Source of the DNA: an uncultured Bacteriovorax sp.
GTDB taxonomy: Bacteria; Bdellovibrionota; Bacteriovoracia; Bacteriovoracales; Bacteriovoracaceae
Assembly (NCBI GenBank): GCA_946482295.1
Contig: CAMLRB010000115.1
Coordinates: 1-11,744, forward strand
Direction: 5' to 3'
Length of the DNA stretch: 11,744 nt
A program made the translations under genes and the position numbers. The notes under the pieces are model-generated. The model was not told where the DNA came from. It saw nothing but the letters and a program-made list of their open reading frames with translations, and made no database searches. Of the stretch, positions 1-8,770 are shown piece by piece (position 1 is the stretch's first letter; each line of letters starts with the position of its first letter).

Positions 1-8
1 GGTGCTAA

Positions 9-938
9 ATGAAAAAGTTATTTTTAGTTTTACTTCTTGCTAGTGCCTGTTCCACACAAAATGTTTCGACCAAGAGAACAGTTGCAAACGATCCGATTAA
101 AGAAGAGGATTTTTCCTGGGTAGAACAGTTAGATTTCGATAAAAAGACTGAAGAAAAGTATCGTTCAGATAAAGATGTTTTTACTGCAACTTCTGCTGAA
201 GAAGCCAACCATGCTCTTGTGAAAGAATCACTTTCTACTTTGTCAGACGCTCGACTTGAAGAAAGTTTGAGTAAGTCAGATGATGCAGTTTTGAAAATGA
301 ACGTAAGATGTTTACAGGGTAAATTTGATGAAGCCTTTAAAATTGCCGACGTCGAGTATAGAAAATTCAAAAACAATACGAGTTACTGGAATCAGTTGGG
401 AACTTGTTATTACTTGAAGAATGATTATGCGAAAGCAATTTTGTTCTACAATAAATCACGTGATCTTGATTCAAAATTTGTTCCACCTGTTAATAATCTC
501 GGAGTCGTTTATCAAAAACAGGGTAAATTTCAAAAGGCACTTGCTGCATATAAATTAGCAGCTGATATGAACGCTTTTACTGTAACGCCTACTTACAACC
601 TTGCGCAACTTTACTTAAAGTTTGGAACTGTTGGAAAGGCACTTCCTATTTTTCAAGGTCTTCTAAAACGAAGTCCAGATGATGTCGAAATTTCATCTGC
701 GCTCGCCTCATCACACTTAATTAAAGGTGATTACCAGGCTGCAGTGGATATTTATTCAAAAATGAACAAGTCTGTGCTGTCAAAACCTTCAGTGGGATTA
801 AATTATGCTGTTTCCCTGAAGCTGTTAAATAGACCGATCGATGCAAAAACAGTTTTTGATAACGTGTCAGCGGCAGGAAATGAAAGCCGTCAATCAAAAG
901 ACTATTCAACGAAAGTTGAAAAATTCATAAGGAACTAA
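9..938 (+). CDS. TPR-repeat lipoprotein
   Basis: A 309-residue protein with a short Lys-rich n-region, a hydrophobic stretch (residues 4-13) and Cys14 preceded by A-S-A. This is an acceptable though not ideal lipobox, because Ala rather than Leu sits at -3, so the protein is probably a lipoprotein. Residues 15-90 are charged and low in hydrophobics. From about residue 93 to 290 there are five to six TPR-like units, clearest at 125-157, 158-191, 192-225 and 226-258, with the usual G/A-x-x-Y and A-x-x-x-[FY] spacing. TPR lipoproteins act as periplasmic or outer-membrane scaffolds. The start overlaps a possible TGA stop (10-12) of a gene to the left, so this may be an internal operon member. The next gene begins 2 nt after its stop. 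The pairing recalls AglT/GltE-type gliding-complex proteins, but that is a weak inference. Confidence 0.85.
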   Translation: MKKLFLVLLLASACSTQNVSTKRTVANDPIKEEDFSWVEQLDFDKKTEEKYRSDKDVFTATSAEEANHALVKESLSTLSDARLEESLSKSDDAVLKMNVRCLQGKFDEAFKIADVEYRKFKNNTSYWNQLGTCYYLKNDYAKAILFYNKSRDLDSKFVPPVNNLGVVYQKQGKFQKALAAYKLAADMNAFTVTPTYNLAQLYLKFGTVGKALPIFQGLLKRSPDDVEISSALASSHLIKGDYQAAVDIYSKMNKSVLSKPSVGLNYAVSLKLLNRPIDAKTVFDNVSAAGNESRQSKDYSTKVEKFIRN

Positions 939-940
939 GT

Positions 941-1216
941 ATGAAAGTAACATTAACACTTCTTGCTTTAACACTTTCTATAATTTCATTGGCTCAGGAT
1001 GAGTTGCCTCAATCAGATGCTAAAGGAAAAAAAGTTATCTATACATATAAGCAATACGAAAAATTCGACTTTGATGATCTGAATATCGAAGGGGATAGTG
1101 GAGCGCCTTCCGATCTCTCAATTTCTCCCATCCATGAAAAACGATTCACGAATAGATTGCCTTATAGAAAGTCATTCACAGTAGAAATTAAGAAAGGAAT
1201 CGAGCGCGTACGCTAA
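941..1216 (+). CDS. Small exported protein, possible Glt/adventurous-gliding-type partner
   Basis: A 91-residue protein with a signal peptide (residues 1-18, hydrophobic core TLTLLALTLSIIS, likely cut after S-L-A). The mature part is about 73 residues and charged. An AAGGA ribosome site lies 7 nt before the ATG, and the gene starts 2 nt after the TPR lipoprotein stop, so the two are surely cotranscribed. The central N-I-E-G-D (about residues 48-52) and the C-terminal R-L-P-Y-R-x-S-F-x-x-E-I-x-x-x-I-E-R-V-R recall a short conserved segment I associate with gliding/Glt-cluster proteins of Myxococcus and Bdellovibrio. That is memory-based pattern likeness, not a demonstrated homology. No catalytic motif or cysteine is present, so a structural role is more likely. 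Confidence 0.75.
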   Translation: MKVTLTLLALTLSIISLAQDELPQSDAKGKKVIYTYKQYEKFDFDDLNIEGDSGAPSDLSISPIHEKRFTNRLPYRKSFTVEIKKGIERVR

Positions 1217-1305
1217 TGACTGTTTTTCTGGGCGCCCTTCCTAGAGTTCTTTAATCGAAATTCAAGAGCTTAGACTAAAGAATCCTTTGCTAAAAGAGGT
1301 TCGAG

Positions 1306-1311
1306 TATAAT
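1306..1311 (+). promoter_or_regulatory. Perfect -10 box just upstream of the 1322 start
   Basis: TATAAT lies 10 nt before the ATG at 1322. Transcription would start at about 1318-1319, leaving a leader of only a few bases. No good -35 is visible at 16-18 nt spacing, and no Shine-Dalgarno precedes the ATG. An in-frame stop at 1271-1273 and no start codon between it and 1322 rule out an upstream start. Confidence 0.5.
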
Positions 1312-1321
1312 AGTTCTATCT

Positions 1322-1774
1322 ATGAATGCTCTAAAGAACATTTCGTTAACAGGTATACAATTAACCAGAATTAAGCTGGCCTTATTATTGTCGTTTTCTG
1401 CACTCATTGTTTTACAGCTGCTAGTGGGCTTTGAATCGTTTGACGACTATCTGATTATCTTTGTCTATGTCCTCTTTTTAAATGACCTCTACATTAAAAT
1501 TAAACGTCCTGAACTGGGTGCTTATCAAGATGAGCGGATCAAACGTTCGATGATGTCTGGAGTTTTTCTAGTTCTTTTTACTCTTCCATTTATGCTTGAT
1601 GCTTTGAATGTGACGGATCAATCGAGAATGTTTATCTATCGCTTGGGATACATGCTATGGGCCCAGGTCTTTTTATTAGATGCTTTTATTCAGTACAAAC
1701 AAAAACAAAGTAAGCAGTGGCTTATCATCACAAATACTGCGGCTCTTCTCATTGTCTTTGGGGCTTTCGCTTAA
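1322..1774 (+). CDS. Five-helix integral membrane protein of unknown function
   Basis: A 150-residue hydrophobic protein with five predicted membrane segments at about 18-36, 42-58, 77-94, 103-123 and 132-150. Helices 2 and 3 are joined by a charged loop (59-76, rich in Lys/Arg/Glu/Asp), and helix 5 runs to the C-terminus. I do not recognise a family. No cysteines, no His clusters and no signature motif are visible. It stands alone on the plus strand: 105 nt separate it from the lipoprotein unit, and it converges with gmhA across a 16-nt gap with no obvious terminator. The start has a perfect -10 box immediately upstream and no Shine-Dalgarno, which suggests a leaderless or near-leaderless message. 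Confidence 0.75.
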   Translation: MNALKNISLTGIQLTRIKLALLLSFSALIVLQLLVGFESFDDYLIIFVYVLFLNDLYIKIKRPELGAYQDERIKRSMMSGVFLVLFTLPFMLDALNVTDQSRMFIYRLGYMLWAQVFLLDAFIQYKQKQSKQWLIITNTAALLIVFGAFA

Positions 1775-1790
1775 GTCTTAGGATGTAGAG

Positions 1791-2366
1791 TTAGTAATTC
1801 TCAGGGAACATCGCTCTCTCGATGCCTTCAATAAAGATATGAATACACTTAATGTGCACTTCCTGAATACGATCGCTGATGTTTGAGTCAACGATAAGTG
1901 GAACGTCCACCATGTCTTTAAGTTTGCCGCCACCTTTTCCAAGCAGACCAACAACTTTCATTCCTTTCTTTTTTGCTGCTTCAACAGCAAGAAGAACATT
2001 TGGTGAATTTCCAGAAGTGGAGATTGCGAGAAGAACGTCCCCTTTATTTCCCCAAGCTTCGACGTAACGAGAGAATACAAAATCGTATCCGTAGTCGTTT
2101 GAAACGCATGTGAGATGAGAAGGATCATTGATAGCCATTGCGGCCAATGGTTGTCTTTCTTTTCTAAATCGACCAGTCAACTCTTCTGCAAAATGCATGG
2201 CATCGCACATCGATCCGCCGTTTCCACAGCTAAACATGCGACCGTTGTTTCTATACGACTCGACCATCAAACCGATGGCCGAATTAATTTTTTCAACATT
2301 GTCTTTGTTTTCAACGAAAGCGTTTAAAACTTTTTGAGCATCTTGCAGAGAGTGAAGGGCAAACAT
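1791..2366 (-). CDS. gmhA: Phosphoheptose isomerase (sedoheptulose-7-phosphate isomerase)
   Basis: A 191-residue SIS-domain enzyme, the usual size for GmhA, which converts sedoheptulose 7-phosphate to D-glycero-D-manno-heptose 7-phosphate in the cytoplasm, the first step toward ADP-heptose for the LPS inner core. The sugar-phosphate loop CGNGGS lies at 47-52, followed by DAMHFAEELTGRFR (55-68). His58 and Glu62 match the metal ligands His61 and Glu65 of the E. coli enzyme. STSGNSPN is at 116-123, and DRIQEVHIKCIH (165-176) supplies Gln168 and His176, equivalent to E. coli Gln172 and His180. All catalytic positions are kept. The start lies 3 nt after the trxA stop with only a weak ribosome site, so it is probably translationally coupled to trxA. 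No other heptose-pathway gene is in the window. Confidence 0.93.
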   Translation of the reverse strand: MFALHSLQDAQKVLNAFVENKDNVEKINSAIGLMVESYRNNGRMFSCGNGGSMCDAMHFAEELTGRFRKERQPLAAMAINDPSHLTCVSNDYGYDFVFSRYVEAWGNKGDVLLAISTSGNSPNVLLAVEAAKKKGMKVVGLLGKGGGKLKDMVDVPLIVDSNISDRIQEVHIKCIHIFIEGIERAMFPENY

Positions 2367-2369
2367 GGA

Positions 2370-2693
2370 TTAAGCCATCTCTTCTAGAGATTTTTTAATT
2401 TCGTCTTTTGCTTGAACGCCAACAAGTGTTTTTGCAGCTTGGCCGTTTTTGAAGAAAATCATTGTTGGGATCCCGCGAATACCATACTTTTGAGCAAGCT
2501 CAGGATTGTCATCAACGTTAACTTTTACGATTTCTGCTTTTTCGCCGATTTCTTTAGCAACTTCATCAAGTATCGGTCCTAGAACGCGACAAGGTCCACA
2601 CCACTCAGCCCAAAAATCTACTAGAACTGGTTTGTTTGACTTTAATACATCGTTCTCAAAGTGCGCGACATCGGTCTTATTTACTGATCCCAT
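2370..2693 (-). CDS. trxA: Thioredoxin
   Basis: A 107-residue thioredoxin, the normal single-domain length, with no signal peptide, so it is cytoplasmic. The redox site W-C-G-P-C is at 31-35, the buried Asp at 26 (VDFWAEW context) and the cis-proline in GIPT at Pro76. The whole beta-alpha-beta core is present. It reduces protein disulfides using thioredoxin reductase, which is not in this window. AAGGAG lies 6 nt before the ATG (complement of 2700-2705). It leads a two-gene minus-strand unit with gmhA and is divergent from the RDD-polA unit. A plausible promoter lies at 2721-2749. Confidence 0.97.
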   Translation of the reverse strand: MGSVNKTDVAHFENDVLKSNKPVLVDFWAEWCGPCRVLGPILDEVAKEIGEKAEIVKVNVDDNPELAQKYGIRGIPTMIFFKNGQAAKTLVGVQAKDEIKKSLEEMA

Positions 2694-2720
2694 AAGGAAC
2701 TCCTTTTAGTGTTACAGATA

Positions 2721-2749
2721 ATAATACCGAACTATGTTCTCGGTGAAAA
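2721..2749 (-). promoter_or_regulatory. Candidate sigma70-type promoter of trxA-gmhA
   Basis: On the minus strand, TTTTCA (complement of 2744-2749, 4 of 6 to the -35 consensus) is followed after exactly 17 nt by TATTAT (complement of 2721-2726, 5 of 6 to the -10 consensus). The start would fall near 2714, giving a leader of about 20 nt that contains the AAGGAG ribosome site. Confidence 0.55.
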
Positions 2750-2780
2750 CTTAAAAATTTTCCGCTTCGCATTTCTCACA

Positions 2781-2803
2781 TGTGGATAACTAAGTATATC
2801 CAC
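2781..2803. promoter_or_regulatory. Perfect DnaA box within an inverted repeat
   Basis: TGTGGATAA at 2781-2789 is the exact complement of the DnaA-box consensus TTATCCACA. It also forms the left arm of a perfect 7-bp inverted repeat, GTGGATA (2782-2788) and TATCCAC (2797-2803), with an 8-nt spacer. The right arm is a 7-of-9 DnaA box. The element lies between the two divergent promoter candidates, 11 nt from the -35 of the RDD-polA side and 31 nt from that of trxA. Confidence 0.5.
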
Positions 2804-2813
2804 TTCATTTTCT

Positions 2814-2842
2814 TTGCCTTTCTAGAGGCGTGTCACTAAGAT
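2814..2842 (+). promoter_or_regulatory. Candidate promoter of the RDD-polA unit
   Basis: TTGCCT (2814-2819, 4 of 6) and TAAGAT (2837-2842, 4 of 6) are separated by exactly 17 nt. The predicted transcription start falls on or next to the ATG at 2849, so the message would be leaderless or nearly so if this ATG is used. Confidence 0.4.
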
Positions 2843-2848
2843 TGATTT

Positions 2849-3361
2849 ATGGATAGTATGGACCGCAAATACCTACTGGAAAAAGCGATAAGAGTCGCAA
2901 AGTTATCACGCTTGATTGCCAAGGGTATCGATCTCTTTATCATGGTTTGTTTTTCGATTTGGTACTATCCTGCCGGCGCTCTTCTGGGAATTGTCTATAT
3001 GTCGTTATCCGATGGAATTACTAACGGGCAATCTGTCGGTAAGCGATTTATGGGTTTTGCCGTAAAGTCACTTGAAGACGGTTCTCCCTGTTCATATCGC
3101 CAATCAGTTGTCAGGAATTTACCCTTCACGCTCCCTCTGTTAATCGCCATTATCATGCCGATTATCGGATGGATTCTGGGCGCTATTCTCGCCATCGTTC
3201 TTATTGGATTTGAGCTTTATCTCCTATACAATCTAGACTCAGGTCACCGTTTAGGGGATGTCATGGCCGACACATCAGTGATGGCCAATGACGACAATTT
3301 TGAAGGTATTAAAAATAGAAAGACAAGTTGGTTCACAACGAATACAACAGGCTCTATCTAA
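2849..3361 (+). CDS. RDD-family membrane protein
   Basis: A 170-residue protein with the RDD family layout: Arg21 and Asp28 in the first hydrophobic segment (RLIAKGIDLFIM), the G-x-S-x-G-K-R-x-x-G segment at 60-69, the QSVVRNLPF segment at 85-93, hydrophobic helices between about 91 and 127, and the closing RLGDVMADTSV at 134-144. RDD proteins are inner-membrane proteins of mostly unknown function; some have been linked to ion transport. The C-terminal 25 residues are polar and probably cytoplasmic. Translation could start at ATG 2849 or at ATG 2858, three codons in. Neither has a strong ribosome site. Its stop is 21 nt before polA, which has its own good ribosome site, so the two are probably one operon. 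Confidence 0.85.
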   Translation: MDSMDRKYLLEKAIRVAKLSRLIAKGIDLFIMVCFSIWYYPAGALLGIVYMSLSDGITNGQSVGKRFMGFAVKSLEDGSPCSYRQSVVRNLPFTLPLLIAIIMPIIGWILGAILAIVLIGFELYLLYNLDSGHRLGDVMADTSVMANDDNFEGIKNRKTSWFTTNTTGSI

Positions 3362-3382
3362 GACAATCCGAAGGATCCATCC

Positions 3383-6043
3383 ATGACAAAAAAACGTTTG
3401 ATTATCGTCGACGTGAGTAATTTTATTTTTCGCGCGTATTTTGCTATTCAGAGACCTATGTCGTCACCGACAGGTGTTCCCACGAAAGCAGTTTACGGTG
3501 TTCAAAGCATGATGCTTAAAATGCTTTCAGAACATAAACCCACTCACATCTTTTTAGCTAGAGATACGAAAGGTGGATCATTCCGCAATCAACTTTATCC
3601 CGCTTATAAAGCAAATCGTTCTGATCCACCTGAAGATCTCATTCCGCAATTTCCGCTGATTGATAAACTCATCAAACTGATGAATCTTCCGACTTTCTCA
3701 CTGGAAGGTTATGAAGCAGACGACATTATCGGCAGTGCAGTTATGCAATGGAAAGATCAATTTGATGAAGTCTATATCGCATCAGGTGATAAGGATCTCA
3801 TGCAATTTGTAGGAGGGAACGTAAAACTTCTCGATACGATGAAAGATAAACTTTATACACCAGCGGACGTTGAAGAAAAAATGGGTGTTCGTCCTGATCA
3901 GATTGTCGACTATCTAACGATTGTTGGAGATTCATCAGACAACATTCCTGGTCTCAAAGGTATTGGAGCTGTTGGCGCAGCCAAACTTCTTAAAGAGTAC
4001 GGGACTTTCGAAAATATCATTGCGAATAAAGATCAATTGAAAGGAAAAAAGATTATCGAAGCTTTCACCGAGCATCTTGAGCTTGGATTGCTTTCTAAAA
4101 AGTTGGTTCAAATCACCACTGATTTGGATTTAGGTCATACGCCTGAGGAAACAGTAATTAACTTTTATCCATCGAATGAATTGATTGAATACATGAAAGA
4201 ACTTGGATTCACGAGTTCGATTGCAAAATATCAAGAGATGAGATTTCAGCATCACATGAGCCGTGAAACTGACAAACGTGTATCAGCGCACGATGATACA
4301 CCAGTAGAAAGTACCCTTTTCAACAGACCTTCATCATTTTCAGTAGAAATGATTGAAGTGAATGAAAATAATTTTGAAGAGATAATGGCCGCTGTTTCGG
4401 AAGCTAAAATTTTTGCTCAACACATGATGTATGAAGGGGATGATATTTACCAACGTACAATTAGCAGACTCTATTTTGCTTACAATGAAACTCATGCATA
4501 CAGCGCCGATCAGAATTTCATTTCACTCATTCTTAAAAAAGTATGGGCAGATTCTTCAATAGAAGTCATTGGAGAAAACCTTAAACGTGATTATGTTTTT
4601 TCATTGATTAATGATATTGATTTCCAAGCACAGAAATTTGATCTTTCGCTTGCTCATTTTAATATCAATACTTCGACAAGGCATGAACTCGATATTCTAA
4701 TTAAAGAATACTTTGGAATCGATTTGAGCATTGATCCTCATCATGCAAATGCTGAAAGAGTAAATTCGCTGTTTAAATTATCAGCTCTTTTAAAAGATCG
4801 AATGGCTAAAATTCAAGTTGATGGAATTTATAAAAGTATCGATCTGAACATCATTCCAGTTTTGGCTAAGATGGAAAGAGAAGGAATCTCTCTCAATCCA
4901 AATTATCTCCGCGAATTTGAAGTTGAGCTTGATGCTGAAATTAAAAAAATTGAAGCTAAAATCCATGAGGTTTCGGGTTCAGATATTAATTTAGGTTCAC
5001 CGAAACAAGTCGGAGTTCTCCTCTTTGAAAAACTTGGATTACCTGTCATTAAAAAAACTAAAACAGGCTATTCAACGGATGCAGAAGTTTTAGAAGAACT
5101 TGATGGTATGAATATAAGTGAAATACCTGGATTGCTCCTGACTCACAGAGAGTATTGCAAGATTCTTTCAACTTACGTGAAGGCATTACCTGAACTACTC
5201 AATCCAAAAACTAAACGCATTCATACAAATTACAATCTCACCGTTGCTCAAACGGGGAGACTTTCATCGACTAATCCGAACCTTCAAAACATTCCGGTAA
5301 GAAGTCCGATGGGAGAAAAGGTGCGAAAGGCCTTCATCGCAAAACCTGGACGCATTCTTCTTTCAGCTGATTATTCTCAGGTGGAACTGCGCTTACTCGC
5401 GCACTTCTCAGAAGATCCAACAATGCTTGCTTCTTTTAGAGATAATTTAGATATTCACGCGCAAACAGCGAGCGAGGTTTTAAATATTCCGATCACACAA
5501 GTCACGAGCAATGAGCGATCAATGGCGAAGACAGTAAACTTTGGTTTAATGTATGGTCAGTCATCATTTGGTTTAGCATCAACATTGAAGATCTCAAGAA
5601 CTGAAGCTAAAAATTACATTGATAAATATTTCGCGCGTTTTTCTTCGATCAAAACATTTTTGGATACGCTGAAAGATAAGGCAGAGCAAACGGGTTACGC
5701 TGAAACTTATCACGGAAGAAAACGATTTCTCCCAGATATTCATTCTCAAAATAGAACGATTAAAGCTCAAGCTGAAAGAATGGCCATTAACAGTCCAATT
5801 CAGGGAACTGCAGCTGACATTATCAAATTGGCGATGATTAAAATCGACAATGAAATGCAATCATTGGGTCTTCATTCAAAAATGCTTTTACAAGTACACG
5901 ATGAACTTATCTTCGAAGTCGAAGAAGAAGAATTAGATGTGATGAAAAAACTTGTGCGAGAAGGGATGGAAAATGTTGTCGACCTCAAAGTTCCTCTGAA
6001 AGTCGACATGGGTATTGGAATAAACTGGTACGATCTGAAATAA
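3383..6043 (+). CDS. polA: DNA polymerase I, lacking proofreading residues
   Basis: An 886-residue family A polymerase. The 5'-nuclease domain (1-290) carries Asp10, YKANR (75-79), EADD (111-114), GDKDL (135-139) and GDSSDNIPG (182-190) before a helix-hairpin-helix region. The polymerase domain (about 485-886) has TGRLSSTNPNLQNIP (624-638), motif A DYSQVELR (663-670, catalytic Asp663), motif B with Arg712, Lys716 and Phe720, and motif C QVHDE (837-841, catalytic Asp840). The middle domain (about 320-480) is near full length, but the Exo I D-x-E is replaced by residues around Q346-H-M and the Exo III Y-x-x-x-D is not recognisable. Only the NLKxD Asp (403) survives, so proofreading should be absent. 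AAGGA lies 7 nt before the ATG. Expected role: gap filling, repair and Okazaki primer removal. Confidence 0.97.
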   Translation: MTKKRLIIVDVSNFIFRAYFAIQRPMSSPTGVPTKAVYGVQSMMLKMLSEHKPTHIFLARDTKGGSFRNQLYPAYKANRSDPPEDLIPQFPLIDKLIKLMNLPTFSLEGYEADDIIGSAVMQWKDQFDEVYIASGDKDLMQFVGGNVKLLDTMKDKLYTPADVEEKMGVRPDQIVDYLTIVGDSSDNIPGLKGIGAVGAAKLLKEYGTFENIIANKDQLKGKKIIEAFTEHLELGLLSKKLVQITTDLDLGHTPEETVINFYPSNELIEYMKELGFTSSIAKYQEMRFQHHMSRETDKRVSAHDDTPVESTLFNRPSSFSVEMIEVNENNFEEIMAAVSEAKIFAQHMMYEGDDIYQRTISRLYFAYNETHAYSADQNFISLILKKVWADSSIEVIGENLKRDYVFSLINDIDFQAQKFDLSLAHFNINTSTRHELDILIKEYFGIDLSIDPHHANAERVNSLFKLSALLKDRMAKIQVDGIYKSIDLNIIPVLAKMEREGISLNPNYLREFEVELDAEIKKIEAKIHEVSGSDINLGSPKQVGVLLFEKLGLPVIKKTKTGYSTDAEVLEELDGMNISEIPGLLLTHREYCKILSTYVKALPELLNPKTKRIHTNYNLTVAQTGRLSSTNPNLQNIPVRSPMGEKVRKAFIAKPGRILLSADYSQVELRLLAHFSEDPTMLASFRDNLDIHAQTASEVLNIPITQVTSNERSMAKTVNFGLMYGQSSFGLASTLKISRTEAKNYIDKYFARFSSIKTFLDTLKDKAEQTGYAETYHGRKRFLPDIHSQNRTIKAQAERMAINSPIQGTAADIIKLAMIKIDNEMQSLGLHSKMLLQVHDELIFEVEEEELDVMKKLVREGMENVVDLKVPLKVDMGIGINWYDLK

Positions 6044-6044
6044 T

Positions 6045-6452
6045 TTAGAGCGTGTAATAAAACGTTACAGGGACTTGTACATCTGGATGAATGCTTCTTT
6101 TTACAGGGCATTCATTCGCGATCGTTTCCAGTTTGCTGCGGACTTCAACGGCAAGTGTTTGTGGTAAATAAATTTCCACTTTCAATGCTTCAATTTTGCG
6201 CGGAGGAGGAGTCATTACTTTCTCCACCTTAAAATGTGAACTACTCAAATTAATATTTTCTTTTTCAGCGAAAATGGCCATGACGGTCATCATGCAACTT
6301 CCCATGGCCGCGGCCACAAGATCCGTAGGTGAGAAGGTCTCTCCTTTGCCGTTGTTGTCTTTTGGAGCGTCAGTGGCAATAACTGTACCTGAGGGTCCAT
6401 GTTTGAGTTCACAATGTTTATCGCCTTGATAAAGGCCTTTAATAACGACCAT
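6045..6452 (-). CDS. OsmC/Ohr-family thiol peroxidase-like protein
   Basis: A 135-residue cytoplasmic protein of the OsmC superfamily, close to the usual 130-145 residues. The first redox cysteine is Cys53 in A-A-A-M-G-S-C and the second is Cys115 in N-E-C-P-V. Glu38 in GETFSPTDLVAA lies where the family keeps a Glu, and the C-terminal V-x-V-P-V-T-F-Y matches the closing strand of the fold. Family members reduce organic hydroperoxides, or in YhfA-like branches have unknown substrates. The T-P-P-P-R-K-I-E-A segment (81-89) fits a YhfA-like member as well as a true OsmC, so no symbol is given. AGGAGT lies 5-6 nt before the ATG. It converges with polA with a single base between the stops and is divergent from groESL. 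Confidence 0.88.
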   Translation of the reverse strand: MVVIKGLYQGDKHCELKHGPSGTVIATDAPKDNNGKGETFSPTDLVAAAMGSCMMTVMAIFAEKENINLSSSHFKVEKVMTPPPRKIEALKVEIYLPQTLAVEVRSKLETIANECPVKRSIHPDVQVPVTFYYTL

Positions 6453-6489
6453 TTTTTACTCCTGATGAATCCTGCCAGATTAAGGAAAA

Positions 6490-6519
6490 TTTACAAATTT
6501 AGAAGTCTTGGAGTGTCAT
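6490..6519 (-). promoter_or_regulatory. Candidate promoter of the OsmC-family gene
   Basis: On the minus strand, ATGACA (complement of 6514-6519, 5 of 6 to the -35) is followed after 18 nt by TGTAAA (complement of 6490-6495, 4 of 6 to the -10). The -35 runs into the octamer TGACACTC, which occurs again at the groES -35 on the other strand. Confidence 0.35.
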
Positions 6520-6565
6520 TGACCGAGTGAGCCAAGGCGTCGGAAAATTTATTTTGAGAGGTGCC

Positions 6566-6595
6566 CTTGACACTCATCGGGAGTGCTCCCACATT
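6566..6595 (+). promoter_or_regulatory. groESL promoter with CIRCE-like inverted repeat
   Basis: TTGACA (6567-6572) is a perfect -35. At 17 nt the -10 position reads only CACATT, but CTTGACA (6566-6572), 14 nt, then TCCCACAT (6587-6594) resembles a heat-shock sigma32 promoter (CTTGAAA, CCCCATNT). Inside the spacer is a perfect inverted repeat, CACTC (6571-6575) and GAGTG (6581-6585). Its extended arms TTGACACTC and GAGTGCTCC each match 7 of 9 bases of the CIRCE arms bound by HrcA, but the spacer is 5 nt instead of 9. Transcription would start near 6601 and give a leader of about 54 nt. Confidence 0.5.
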
Positions 6596-6654
6596 GAAGG
6601 GGACAAAATTTTATAAAACCATTTTTTAAGACGCTAAATAAAGGGAGGAAACCT

Positions 6655-8616
<1,962 letters not shown>

Positions 8617-8617
<1 letters not shown>

Positions 8618-8696
8618 CCGCCGCGGAAGTCCCAGTGGGGCTTCCGACTGCTTCCAAGGCCAGTAAACTCAAAACTAATTTTGAGGAGACGGCGGC
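8617..8696 (+). ncRNA. Cloverleaf-like GC-rich fold in the groEL 3'UTR
   Basis: An 80-nt segment starting at the last base of the groEL stop codon can fold into a closed multi-arm structure. The closing stem is GCCGCCG (8617-8623) with CGGCGGC (8690-8696). Arm 1 is a 10-bp hairpin, CGGAAGTCCC (8624-8633) with GGGGCTTCCG (8637-8646), containing one G-U pair and a 3-nt loop. A weak arm 2 is ACTG (8647-8650) with CAGT (8661-8664). Arm 3 is CTCAAAA (8668-8674) with TTTTGAG (8679-8685), with a 4-nt loop. There is no anticodon or T-loop, so it is not a tRNA. It may be an mRNA stabiliser or the body of a 3'UTR-derived small RNA that ends at the terminator at 8721-8750. Function is inferred from complementarity alone. 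Confidence 0.45.
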
Positions 8697-8720
8697 GCAG
8701 AAGTAAAAAGTCCAACTAAT

Positions 8721-8750
8721 AAGGGAGCAGTAATGCTCCCTTTTTTATTT
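8721..8750 (+). terminator. Intrinsic terminator of groESL
   Basis: AAGGGAGCA (8721-8729) pairs with TGCTCCCTT (8734-8742) around a GTAA loop, and the T-rich run begins at 8741 and continues to 8750. This is the clearest intrinsic terminator in the window. Confidence 0.92.
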
Positions 8751-8755
8751 TAATG

Positions 8756-8764
8756 TGGTCTAAT
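8756..8764 (+). promoter_or_regulatory. Extended -10 promoter element before the 8771 gene
   Basis: TGG followed by TCTAAT (8759-8764) gives an extended -10 (TG-N then 5 of 6). It ends 6 nt before the ATG at 8771, so transcription would begin at or beside the start codon. No recognisable -35 is present because the groEL terminator occupies that position. Confidence 0.4.
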
Positions 8765-8770
8765 CAAGAC

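Noticed and set aside
1247..1282. TTCTTTA / TAAAGAA inverted repeat between the lipoprotein unit and the membrane protein
   Set aside because: AT-rich 7-bp arms with a 22-nt loop and no T-run; too weak to call a terminator.
6567..6589. Canonical CIRCE element
   Set aside because: Arm likeness is 7 of 9 on both sides, but the spacer is 5 nt rather than 9, so only a CIRCE-like label is justified.
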